A stretch of 64,000 bases of DNA from an uncultured Coriobacteriaceae bacterium (GTDB taxonomy: Bacteria > Actinomycetota > Coriobacteriia > Coriobacteriales > Atopobiaceae). The notes under the pieces were generated by a model. That model was given only the letters and a program-made list of their open reading frames with translations. It was not told the origin of the DNA and did not search any database. Numbering within the stretch: position 1 is the stretch's first letter; every line of letters begins with the position of its first letter. Shown here piece after piece: positions 31,568-39,457 of this stretch. Location of the stretch: the NCBI GenBank assembly GCA_902791035.1, contig CADAUA010000005.1:83221-147220 (forward strand), in the 5' to 3' direction. The position numbers and the translations under genes were made by a program.

Positions 31568-33655
31568 ATGGGCTGGACAAGAAGAGAGTTTCTCGCCATG
31601 GCGTCGGCCGGGGCCGTCATGGGCCTTGGGGCCTGCACGGGCGCCACGACCACGGGAGGCGGCGGGGACGCGGGCGGCTCGTCGGACAGCGGCAACGCCT
31701 CCACCGCCAGCGAGCCTGCGGCCTCCGAGTTCGAGAGCCTGAGGATCGACGACTCCAAGTGGCTCTACGACGAGGCCAACGACATCTACTACCAGCTGGG
31801 CCTGACCTACTGCCTCAAGCCCGCCACCGAGTCCTACGAGTCGCTGGCCGTCTTCGTGCCCGGCGGCTTCCTCACGGGCGAGAAGAAGGACGACGGCACC
31901 TATACGTGCACCGTCAACGCCAAGGGCATCGTGGGCAACTTCACCCCCTCCACGGCCCCCATCCTCATGCCCATAAACACCGGCACCGTCTCGCCGCAGT
32001 CCAGCCCCACGAGCTATACCGGCACCGGCCTCGCCCCCTTCATACAGGCTGGCTGCATCTACGTGTACCCCGGCTTCCGCGGGCGCTCCAGCGGCTACGA
32101 CACGAGCTCCAAGTCCGACGACCTCTACCCGGGCGGTGCGCCCTGGCCGGTGGTGGACCTCAAGGCCGCCATCCGCTACCTGCGCTACAACAGCGAGTCT
32201 TTGCCCTGCGACACCTCGCGCGTCTTCGTGTTCGGCTTCTCGGCGGGCGGCGGCCTGGGCGCGGTCCTGGGCGCCTCCGGCGACTCCGCGCTCTTCACGC
32301 CCTATCTGGAGAGCATCGGTGCCGTGACCGTGGCGGCCGATGGCGGGGCCGTCTCGGATGCCATCTGCGGTGCTGCCACCTGGTGCCCCATCACGTCGTT
32401 CGACACGGCCGACGCTGCCTACGAGTGGGCGGCCGGACAGTACTCCACCTCCGGATCGCGTTCCGAGGGCGCCTGGGGCCATCAGCTCTCGCAGGACCTG
32501 GCCACCGCCTACGGCGAGTACGTGAACCAGATGGACCTGCGCGACGGCAACGACGCCCAGTACACGCTCGACGAGTCCGAGGGGAGCGCCTACGGCCTGG
32601 GCAGCTACGCCACGGCCCTTCTCGACCTTCTCAACGAGTCCGCTGCCAACTTCGTGCAGGACACTGCCTTCCCCTACACCTACACGCCGCAGCACTTGGA
32701 CGACCCCAGCTTCCCCGGCGACCCCAACCTCGCTGCCTCCCGCGCCTCCAGCCAGGTGATAACCACCCAGCCGCTCGTGCAGCCCCAGGGCCAGGCGGAC
32801 CAGCAGGCCCCAGACGACGGTTCCGGGACCACCGACGACGGCTCCACGACCGCCGGCGCCGCCGACGCCACGACGACGGGTGACGCGACTGCCGATGCCG
32901 CCGCGACGGAGAGCTCGACGGACACCGGCGCCGACGCCACTGCCACTGCCGACGCCAGTGCGGATGCGACGGCCACCACGGTCTCCACGCCCATCACGGG
33001 CACGGCCCAGGTCCAGTCCACCATCTACGCCACCGTGCAGGACTACTTCTCGGCCCTCAACGAGGACCACTGGTGGATCAACTACAACCTGCGCCGCCAG
33101 ACCGTGGCCATCAGCAGCCTGAGGGACTTCTCGCTGCACCTGCGCCCCGCCGAGGCGTCCGTCTCGCCCTACGACACCCCCAAGCGCGGCTCCAAGATCA
33201 ACCAGCTCTTTGGCGTGGGGGAGGAGAGCACGCTCCACTTCGACTCCTACGTCTCTGAGCTCGTGGACAAGAACGTGGACACCTACGCCAGCCTGACCGG
33301 CTGGGACGAGACCTTCGAGGACGCCTGGTCGGGTGACATGGCAAAGAAGGACGACCAGGGCAACGCCGTTCCCGCCCGCGTGCTCATGATGAGCCCGCTC
33401 TACTACCTGAGCGGCCACTACGCGGGCTACGGGCAGGCCACGGTGGCGCCCTACTGGCGCATCAACGAGGGTGCCTTCGACACCTCCGCCCCCATCTGCA
33501 TGTCGGCCAACCTGGCCATGGCGCTCAGGCACTACGACGGCGTGTCCAGCGTGACGTACACGTCGGTGTGGGGCCAGGGGCACGTGTTGGCCGAGCGGTC
33601 CGGCCGCGCCTCGCAGAACCTGCTCTCGTGGGTGGTGAGCTGCCTCACCGCCTAG
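31568..33655 (+). CDS. Tat-exported lipoprotein tannase (subtype B family)
   Basis: A 695-residue exported hydrolase. The N-terminus has a twin-arginine motif (TRREF, residues 4-8), a hydrophobic stretch and a lipobox ending in LGAC, so it should be a membrane-anchored lipoprotein exported folded. The catalytic domain has the nucleophile Ser225 in GFSAGGG and the YPGFRGRS loop of subtype-B tannases, with the acid and His supplied from the C-terminal part (WGQGHV). Tannases split galloyl esters of plant tannins. A 100-residue Thr/Asp/Ala-rich insertion (about residues 405-480) interrupts the domain. Atopobium-type relatives are known to carry such tannases. Esterase class is secure; galloyl specificity is likely but not proven. 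Confidence 0.82.
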   Translation: MGWTRREFLAMASAGAVMGLGACTGATTTGGGGDAGGSSDSGNASTASEPAASEFESLRIDDSKWLYDEANDIYYQLGLTYCLKPATESYESLAVFVPGGFLTGEKKDDGTYTCTVNAKGIVGNFTPSTAPILMPINTGTVSPQSSPTSYTGTGLAPFIQAGCIYVYPGFRGRSSGYDTSSKSDDLYPGGAPWPVVDLKAAIRYLRYNSESLPCDTSRVFVFGFSAGGGLGAVLGASGDSALFTPYLESIGAVTVAADGGAVSDAICGAATWCPITSFDTADAAYEWAAGQYSTSGSRSEGAWGHQLSQDLATAYGEYVNQMDLRDGNDAQYTLDESEGSAYGLGSYATALLDLLNESAANFVQDTAFPYTYTPQHLDDPSFPGDPNLAASRASSQVITTQPLVQPQGQADQQAPDDGSGTTDDGSTTAGAADATTTGDATADAAATESSTDTGADATATADASADATATTVSTPITGTAQVQSTIYATVQDYFSALNEDHWWINYNLRRQTVAISSLRDFSLHLRPAEASVSPYDTPKRGSKINQLFGVGEESTLHFDSYVSELVDKNVDTYASLTGWDETFEDAWSGDMAKKDDQGNAVPARVLMMSPLYYLSGHYAGYGQATVAPYWRINEGAFDTSAPICMSANLAMALRHYDGVSSVTYTSVWGQGHVLAERSGRASQNLLSWVVSCLTA

Positions 33656-33752
33656 GGTGCGTGAGACCCCGCGCTTCTCCCTGGCGCGCGCCTCGCGGAG
33701 CGTGCAATAGATGGGCGACGGGGCTGTCTCCATGCCGTGCCGGACGTACCGC

Positions 33753-33798
33753 TGGGAAAAAGAGATGGGGCCTCCCGCGAGTCGCTGCGGGAGGCCCC
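33753..33798 (-). terminator. Terminator of the beta-helix protein gene (minus strand)
   Basis: Perfect 12-bp stem (33767-33778 with 33787-33798, arm GGGGCCTCCCGC). On the minus strand it is followed by CTTTTT. It lies just past the stop codon of the minus-strand gene and also after the end of the tannase gene, so it may serve both. Confidence 0.75.
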
Positions 33799-33804
33799 TA
33801 TGCG

Positions 33805-35646
33805 CTACAGGCCAAGGAGTTCGCGCAGCCAGGCTACGAAGGCCTCGAAGGGGCTGGGGCTTGTTGCCGCCTGCTCGCTCGTGCTCGCGGCGTCCTCGGC
33901 TTGGCCGGAGGCCTGCTCGGTGGTGGCCTCGCTGCCGGTGGCATCCTCGCCAAAGGCCTCGTCGTAGGCTGAGCGGTCGATCGTTGCCTCCTGCACCGTG
34001 CCTGCGCCGGAGGCGTCGTAGCTGGTGGAGTAGGTGCCCGTGACGGTCACGGTCAGGTCGCTCGTGCCCTCCACCACCGTGGTGCCGTCGGCCACGATGG
34101 TCACGGCGTTGCCGTCGGCATCCACCACGCGCCCGCCGTCTGCCACGGTCAGGTTGCTCACGGTCGAGTTCGCGGTCACGACCCAGCTTGAGGTCCCGTC
34201 AACGCTCACGCTGACGGGCGCCTCGCTCGTGGAACCGGCGGAGTTCTCCACGATGCTCGCGGCACCGGACCAGGTGGTTCCCTCGGTCAGCCAGACGTCG
34301 GCAGAGGAGATCGTGTCGGCCTCGATGTTGCCTGCCAGCTGCTCGCCTATGGCCGTAAGGCGCACGGTGGCGCCGTTCGAGCCGGCGGTGCCCCAGTTGT
34401 TGGAGTCGTTGCCGGCAGCCAGGAGCAGGTCGGCTGCGGAGGAGTCAAAGTCCAGCGTGGTCCCCTTGAGCACGATGTCGGCCGAGGTGTTCGTGAGATA
34501 GAACATGGCGCCCGACGTGATGGCGGACTTGAGCGTGGAGTTGACGGCCTGGAAGGTGGCCGTCTCGCCCGTGGTGGACTCGGCGTCGCCCGAGGTGGAC
34601 TGGTAGATGATGATGCCGTCGGCCACGGGGTCGCTCGCGGTGCGGTCGGTCTGGGTGCTCTCCAGCGTGGAGTCGGAGATCAGGATGGTGTTGAGACCCT
34701 CCATGCCGGCGATCTGGCTGCCCGTGGACGTGCCCGTGACGCCGGAGACCTCTATGTTGCCCGTGGAGTAGAGGAGGGGCGAGCCAGAGCCTGCCGTGGA
34801 GAAGGTCGAGTCGGTCACGGAGATGTTGCCACCGCCGCGGTCGGTGGCCACGGCTGCGCAGTGGTCGCCCTGGGTCTGAATGTTTGCCTTGCCGGCCACG
34901 ATGGTGCCGCCGTAGGTGGCATCGAGCCCGCGGGAGTTGCCGGCTGTGGTGGAGATGGTCACGCCGTTGGCCAGCACGGTGGCGCCATCGGTCGAGAAGA
35001 TGCCGTTCGAGCCCTCGCTCGTTGCCGAGAGCGAGGTGTTCTGCACGGTTGCCGTGGAGCCCTCACCCACGGCCAGCAGGATCGAGTTGAGTCCGTAGAA
35101 GTTGCAGTTGTCGCCGTTCGTGTCGTCGCCGGACTTGGTCAGCGTGTCGCCGGTGAGCGTGAGCGTGCCGCCGTTCTCCACCAGGGCGGCGTTCTGGTCG
35201 GCCTCGGTGGCGTCGTAGGACTCGGAGTCGGACGTCACCGCCTCGCCGTCCGCCACGAGGACGCCCGAGAGCGTACCCGTGTAGTCGTAGGTCATGGTGT
35301 CGGCGCCGCCCATGCCGCCGGGGGCGCCGCCCTGGCCGTCGGGTGCCATGCCGCCGGGCTGGCCGCCCGAGGGGGGCTCGCCGGGCTGGCCGTCGGGGGG
35401 CGTGCCGCCATCGGGAGCCGCGGGTGCGGAGCTGGTGGTCTGCTCGGCGGTCGCGGAGCTGGTGGAGCTGGTCTCGGCGATGGCGGAGAGCGGGCAGAGG
35501 GCGAGCACGAGCGACCCCGTGACGACGGCCACGCCTGCGCGGCGGAGCGCGGGGGCGATGACCTTGTCGGTCCTGAGGGTGGAGGTGGTATGGGCGCTGG
35601 TGTGGGTGTTCTTGTGGCCCTTGTTGCTACGGTCGGTTGCTTGCAT
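33805..35646 (-). CDS. Secreted beta-helix surface protein
   Basis: A 613-residue protein with a signal peptide (RRAGVAVVTGSLVLALCPLSAIAE). A Pro/Gly/Asp-rich segment follows (GGTPPDGQPGEPPSGG and similar), then about 400 residues of short repeating strands rich in Asn, Thr, Ser and Gly (e.g. TLTLTGDTL, ATVQNTSL, NISVTDSTF, TILISDSTL), the pattern of a right-handed parallel beta-helix. The C-terminus is Ala/Glu-rich and ends in an amphipathic helix without LPXTG. Related proteins bind or cleave polysaccharides, or act as adhesins; I see no catalytic motif. The ATG has AAAGGAGG upstream and the gene is convergent with the tannase. Confidence 0.75.
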   Translation of the reverse strand: MQATDRSNKGHKNTHTSAHTTSTLRTDKVIAPALRRAGVAVVTGSLVLALCPLSAIAETSSTSSATAEQTTSSAPAAPDGGTPPDGQPGEPPSGGQPGGMAPDGQGGAPGGMGGADTMTYDYTGTLSGVLVADGEAVTSDSESYDATEADQNAALVENGGTLTLTGDTLTKSGDDTNGDNCNFYGLNSILLAVGEGSTATVQNTSLSATSEGSNGIFSTDGATVLANGVTISTTAGNSRGLDATYGGTIVAGKANIQTQGDHCAAVATDRGGGNISVTDSTFSTAGSGSPLLYSTGNIEVSGVTGTSTGSQIAGMEGLNTILISDSTLESTQTDRTASDPVADGIIIYQSTSGDAESTTGETATFQAVNSTLKSAITSGAMFYLTNTSADIVLKGTTLDFDSSAADLLLAAGNDSNNWGTAGSNGATVRLTAIGEQLAGNIEADTISSADVWLTEGTTWSGAASIVENSAGSTSEAPVSVSVDGTSSWVVTANSTVSNLTVADGGRVVDADGNAVTIVADGTTVVEGTSDLTVTVTGTYSTSYDASGAGTVQEATIDRSAYDEAFGEDATGSEATTEQASGQAEDAASTSEQAATSPSPFEAFVAWLRELLGL

Positions 35647-35976
35647 GGGATCCTCCTTTGCTTGGGGCTGAGGTGATTGTTGTCCGCCCGGGGGAGGCCA
35701 ATGCCGTCATCCGCCCGGCTACAGAGGGCTGGCATAAGGTTGAAGCGTACCTTGACGCAAGGTCCAAGCAAACTGAAAGGACCCCCGCCTGCGTGCCTGG
35801 AGGCTCCGCAAGGACGGCCGGTAGCATACACTCTGGAACATCCAGACCTTGTCAACAGGGCTTTTGCTGCGTCGTTCTCGCAGAGTGCATGCTAGCGGCC
35901 GCGATAGTCTCGTGGTCCCAGGGGTACTATCGGAGTGTAGGTATCTGCCAGTAACCAACGGAAGGACGAGCCAGCC
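35647..35976. other. Divergent regulatory region between the beta-helix gene and hxlR
   Basis: A 330-bp non-coding stretch with mixed GC content. It holds the AAAGGAGG ribosome-binding site of the minus-strand gene (35652-35659), a TGTCAA at 35850-35855 that would be a consensus -35 for the minus strand but lacks a well-spaced -10, and an AGGTATCT word (35939-35946) that recurs after hxlR. No gene or RNA is evident. Confidence 0.5.
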
Positions 35977-36382
35977 ATGGACAAGGTCACGACCAAGCTC
36001 TCCACCTCCGAGGGTCTGCCCGCCTGCCCGGTGGAGACGACGCTCCTCCTCATAGGCTCCAAGTGGAAGGTGCTCATCCTGCGCGACCTGGAGGAAGGCC
36101 CGCGCCGCTTCAACGAGCTGCGCCGCTCGGTGGGCGGCATCTCGCAGAAGGTGCTCACCTCCAATCTGCGCGAGATGGAGACTGACGGGCTCCTTACCCG
36201 CACGGTCTATGCGGAGGTGCCGCCCCGCGTGGAGTACGAGCTCACCCCGCTGGGCAAGAGCCTGGCGCCCGTGCTGGCCTCGCTGCGACTGTGGGGCGAG
36301 GACTACCAGGCTGCACATCCAGAAAAGCCGCTGGTACACACCAATAGTCACTATTAGGTACCTACGGCACAATAAGGTGCCT
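35939..36382. promoter_or_regulatory. Three AGGTAYCT-like words around hxlR (possible operators)
   Basis: AGGTATCT (35939-35946) lies upstream of hxlR. AGGTACCT (36356-36363, a perfect palindrome overlapping the hxlR stop) and AGGTGCCT (36375-36382) lie between hxlR and its partner gene. Just before the second is AATAGT-C-ACTATT (36343-36355). HxlR proteins bind short dyads near themselves and a neighbouring oxidoreductase gene, so these are candidate sites. Confidence 0.4.
35977..36357 (+). CDS. HxlR-family transcriptional regulator
   Basis: A 126-residue winged-helix regulator: [22 protein letters not shown] (first 20 residues suffice for the family), then [25 protein letters not shown] and a wing around [12 protein letters not shown]. 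The Cys at residue 17, just before the first helix, corresponds to the redox-sensing Cys of HypR/YodB-type members, so it may sense thiol-reactive or quinone stress. That fits proximity to a tannase, whose products include redox-active gallate, but this link is inference. The adjacent NAD(P)-binding gene is the probable target. Confidence 0.9.
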   Translation: MDKVTTKLSTSEGLPACPVETTLLLIGSKWKVLILRDLEEGPRRFNELRRSVGGISQKVLTSNLREMETDGLLTRTVYAEVPPRVEYELTPLGKSLAPVLASLRLWGEDYQAAHPEKPLVHTNSHY

Positions 36383-36478
36383 GCTTACTCATGAACACTT
36401 CCCTTCGTAGTATGTGAGCCGTCAAGAGGAGAGGGGCCGGGCCCGCGGGCAGGCCCCCAGGACGAAGGGAAGCGCATC

Positions 36479-37120
36479 ATGGCACAGAAGAACATCGCAG
36501 TCGTGGCTGCCGACGGCAGGGTCGCCCGCAAGGTCATCACCGAGGCCGTGAACCGTGGCTGGGACGTGTGCGCCTTTGGCCGCAAGGATGAGAACACCGG
36601 CGACGCCCAGACCTACGTGAAGAAGGACATCATGGACCTCACCACCGAGGACCTGGCCGGCTTCGACGCCGTGGTGGACGCCTTTGGCGCCTGGACGCCC
36701 GAGACCTTCCACCTGCACGGCGAGACCCTCCAGCACCTGCTGGACATCCTGGCCGGCACCGACGTGCGCCTGGTCTACGTTGGTGGCGCAGGCTCCCTCT
36801 ATGTGAACCCCGAGCACACCCTGCAGGTCTACCAGACCCCCGACTTCCCGGCCGAGTTCGTGCCCCTGGCCACGGCGCAGGTGGGCACCCTGGCGCAGAT
36901 CCGTCCCGTCAAGGACGTCAAGTGGACCTACATCAGCCCTGCCGGCGACTTCCAGGCCGACGGCGAGCGCACCGGCGAGTACATCCTGGCCGGCGAGGAG
37001 CTCACGCTCAACGACCGCGGCGAGTCCATCATCTCCTACGCCGACTACGCGATCGCCCTCGTGGACGAGATCGAGTCTGGCAACCACATCCAGGAGCGCA
37101 TCTCCGTCGTGCGCAAGTAG
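36479..37120 (+). CDS. NAD(P)-binding oxidoreductase of the atypical SDR type
   Basis: A 213-residue Rossmann protein. It begins KNIAVVAADGRVARKVITEA (nucleotide-binding first strand and turn), then VYVGGAGSLYV and WTYISPAGDF, the family pattern of NmrA/YwnB-like atypical short-chain proteins. No Tyr-x-x-x-Lys active site is seen. Family members act as quinone or azo-type reductases, or as redox sensors. Position after hxlR, with shared AGGTACCT words between, suggests HxlR-controlled expression. Confidence 0.82.
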   Translation: MAQKNIAVVAADGRVARKVITEAVNRGWDVCAFGRKDENTGDAQTYVKKDIMDLTTEDLAGFDAVVDAFGAWTPETFHLHGETLQHLLDILAGTDVRLVYVGGAGSLYVNPEHTLQVYQTPDFPAEFVPLATAQVGTLAQIRPVKDVKWTYISPAGDFQADGERTGEYILAGEELTLNDRGESIISYADYAIALVDEIESGNHIQERISVVRK

Positions 37121-37167
37121 CGCGTGCCCACCAGGGGGTCCGACCCTTTGTCAGCTTTGGCGGCGGC

Positions 37168-37274
37168 GCGTGAGGCGAAATAACGGACAGAAGTTGGTAC
37201 CGAGGGTGCCTCGGCATAACGTTTCCGCAGGATTCGCAGTGCCGGGGCGCAACTTCTGTCCGTTATTGTCACGC
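37168..37274. repeat. MITE-like inverted repeat element
   Basis: Inner arms AATAACGGACAGAAGTTG (37179-37196) and CAACTTCTGTCCGTTATT (37250-37267) are perfect 18-bp inverted repeats. An outer GCGTGA/TCACGC pair brings the total to 107 bp. A small hairpin CCGAGG-GTG-CCTCGG (37200-37214) sits in the centre. There is no coding capacity. It lies between two unrelated genes. Confidence 0.65.
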
Positions 37275-37432
37275 GGTTGTGCGTCTGTGCGGCAGTCATG
37301 CGGTCGGACCTGGAACGGGCCTCGCAGTCGGGCTGTGGAGGCCGGCTGCGAGGCCCTGTCGTGGGTGGGCCGCCTCCCGACCGGGTGGTATGGTCTTGGG
37401 GAACAAAACCGTGCGACCCTGGGGAGAAGACC

Positions 37433-38128
37433 ATGAGGCAGAGGAAGGTCATGACGGCGCTGCTGGCGCTCGTCCTTGTCGTTTGCGTCGGCGCGTTCGT
37501 GAGCGCGTGCGGAGGGTCATCGGCGGGTGACTCGGGCCAGGCTGCTGCGGATGGCGGTGCGGCCGACGCACGCCAGTCCCAGCAGCCCGAGGCCACGGAC
37601 GACGCGCCTGCCTCCGACGACCCCTACGCCACGGGTGTCCACCATGCCACGATAGAGGTCGAGGGCTACGGCACCATCACGGTGGCCCTCAACGCGAACG
37701 CCGCGCCCATAACCGTGGCCAACTTCTGCAAGCTGGCCAACGAGGGCTTCTACGACGGGCTCACCTTCCACCGCATCATCAAGGGCTTCATGATCCAGGG
37801 CGGCGACCCCAACGGGGACGGCACGGGCGGCTCGGACCAGACCATAAAGGGCGAGTTCGCGGCCAATGGGGTGGACAACCCCATAGCGCACGTGCGCGGC
37901 GTCATCTCCATGGCGCGCAGCTCCGACCCCGACTCCGCAAGCTCGCAGTTCTTCATCATGCAGGAGACCACCGACTCGCTCAACGGCCAGTACGCGGCCT
38001 TTGGCAACGTGACGGACGGCATGGACGTGGTGGACGCCATCTGCGAGAACACCCCGGTGGAGGACGACAACGGCACCGTGGCACCCGAGAACCAGCCCAG
38101 GATCACCAAGGTGACGATTACGGACTAG
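37433..38128 (+). CDS. Lipoprotein peptidyl-prolyl isomerase (cyclophilin type)
   Basis: A 231-residue protein. The signal peptide ends in a lipobox VSAC, followed by an Ala/Asp/Gln-rich linker. The cyclophilin domain (about residues 70-225) contains FHRIIKGFMIQGGDP, with the catalytic Arg and the Phe-x-Gln-Gly core, and SSQFFI. It should assist folding of exported proteins at the outer face of the membrane. ATG 37433 has GGGGAGAAG upstream. A GGGCACTAG palindrome lies just after the stop. Confidence 0.92.
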   Translation: MRQRKVMTALLALVLVVCVGAFVSACGGSSAGDSGQAAADGGAADARQSQQPEATDDAPASDDPYATGVHHATIEVEGYGTITVALNANAAPITVANFCKLANEGFYDGLTFHRIIKGFMIQGGDPNGDGTGGSDQTIKGEFAANGVDNPIAHVRGVISMARSSDPDSASSQFFIMQETTDSLNGQYAAFGNVTDGMDVVDAICENTPVEDDNGTVAPENQPRITKVTITD

Positions 38129-38138
38129 CGTGCCGTGC

Positions 38139-38178
38139 GCCAGTGGGCACTAGGGAGTACCCCCTAGCGCCCACTGGC
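38139..38178. repeat. GGGCACTAG-type dispersed palindrome, copy 2
   Basis: The most complete copy. Outer arms GCCAGTGGGC (38139-38148) and GCCCACTGGC (38169-38178) are perfect, inner CTAGGG/CCCTAG likewise, around AGTAC. It is positioned like a terminator after the cyclophilin gene, but no T-run follows. Confidence 0.7.
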
Positions 38179-38261
38179 AAACGAAAAACTATCTAAGCTA
38201 TCGACTACACGCTCATACATCAACTACCAATCCGCAGACGGTAGAAAAATACACATAATCG

Positions 38262-38270
38262 TGCTATACT
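38262..38270 (+). promoter_or_regulatory. Extended -10 promoter of carD
   Basis: TGC-TATACT (38262-38270) is an extended -10 element 27 bp before the carD start codon, in an AT-rich patch (38185-38290). No -35 consensus is present, as is usual for extended -10 promoters. Confidence 0.55.
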
Positions 38271-38296
38271 CCTTTACATTGCGAAAGGAGCTGCAC

Positions 38297-38797
38297 ATGT
38301 ATGAGGTCGGGGAGTACGTCGTCCATCCGGGTCAGGGAGTGTGCCGAGTGGAGGCGGTGACCACCGAGCCCATGGCCACCTACCAGCTCTTGCCCATCGG
38401 CCAGCGCCATCCCATGCGCATCAGCTTCCCGATGGCGTCGGAGTCGCGTCTGCGGCCGGTCCTCTCCCAGGAGGAGGCTCGTCGGATCATCGAGCAGTAC
38501 CCGCTCATGGCCGTGGAGGACTTCTCGGCGCCCAGCGCCACCCTGGAGGAGGAGCACTACAAGGAGCAGATCCGTCGCGGCACCTGCCAGGACACGGTCC
38601 GCATCGTCAAGACCTTCCGCAAGCGCATTGCCGACGTCCGCTCGCGCAACAAGAAGCCGCCCGTGGCCTTCGAGCGCATCCTCAAGCAGGCCAGCGACCG
38701 GTCCCTGGCCGAGCTCGCCGTGGCCCTGGACACCACGCCGGACGATGTCCGCATGCTCTTCGAGCAGGTGACGGGCGAGGATCCCAGCCAGAACTAG
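38297..38797 (+). CDS. carD: CarD-family RNA-polymerase-binding regulator
   Basis: A 166-residue CarD/CdnL protein. The N-terminal RNA-polymerase-interacting Tudor-like domain reads YEVGEYVVHPGQGVCRVEAV (residues 2-21), with the helical C-terminal DNA-binding part after about residue 65. CarD stabilises open promoter complexes, mainly at rRNA and housekeeping promoters. ATG 38297 follows AAAGGAG. A terminator-like hairpin lies at 38829-38864. Confidence 0.9.
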   Translation: MYEVGEYVVHPGQGVCRVEAVTTEPMATYQLLPIGQRHPMRISFPMASESRLRPVLSQEEARRIIEQYPLMAVEDFSAPSATLEEEHYKEQIRRGTCQDTVRIVKTFRKRIADVRSRNKKPPVAFERILKQASDRSLAELAVALDTTPDDVRMLFEQVTGEDPSQN

Positions 38798-38828
38798 CAG
38801 CCGCCACGGCGGGTCCGGCGGCAGGAGT

Positions 38829-38870
38829 GACGGGCGGGTGCCGGCGGGACGGTCGGCGCCCGTCCTTGTT
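38829..38870 (+). terminator. Probable terminator after carD
   Basis: Arms GACGGGC (38829-38835) and GCCCGTC (38858-38864), with an inner GCCG/CGGC pair, followed by CTTGTTTG. Moderate T content. Confidence 0.5.
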
Positions 38871-39073
38871 TGTGGCCGTTTGCTGCCGTGGCGCCATCAG
38901 TTGCCTGCATGCCACTCGCGTATCACGGAACGCCTGGGCCGCGCGTTCGGTTGCCGGTGTGTTGCGCCCACGGGGGGAAGTTATGAGGAGGGCCAGCCTT
39001 GGGCACAATGGGCAGATATAGCACGCAGCAAGCAGCCTCTAGATGGACAGCAGATCGCGGCAGAAAGGCACCC

Positions 39074-39370
39074 ATGGCCACAGAAGACACCACCACGAAC
39101 AACCGCGTCATCATCACCGTGCTGGGCTCCGACCGCCCAGGCATCGTTGCGGCCGTCACCGGCGCCCTGGCTGACGGCCAGGCCAACATCCTGGACATCT
39201 CGCAGACCATCCTCCAGGGCACCTTCACGATGACCATGCTCGTGGAGCTCCTGGGCGGCAGCGAGTCCTTCTCTGCCATCAAAGACAAGCTCGATGCCCT
39301 CCAGGAACAGCTCGGCGTGCAGATAACCATGCAGCGCGAGGACGTCTTCCGCTTCATGTACCGCCTCTAG
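39074..39370 (+). CDS. ACT-domain protein (UPF0237 type)
   Basis: A 98-residue single ACT domain. RVIITVLGSDRPGIVAAVTG is the canonical first strand and helix (residues 11-30), followed by NILDISQTILQGTFTMTML. The family is related to the regulatory part of GcvR and is assumed to bind a small ligand, often an amino acid. It lies 87 bp before citrate synthase in the same direction, but a functional link is not evident. ATG 39074 follows AGAAAGG. Confidence 0.88.
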   Translation: MATEDTTTNNRVIITVLGSDRPGIVAAVTGALADGQANILDISQTILQGTFTMTMLVELLGGSESFSAIKDKLDALQEQLGVQITMQREDVFRFMYRL

Positions 39371-39457
39371 CGCCGGCGGGCCGGGGTCTCTCCCTAGGGC
39401 GACCCCTACGGTCGCGCGGCACTTGTTCGCCCCTGTGGCGAGAAGGGAGAAGGACCG

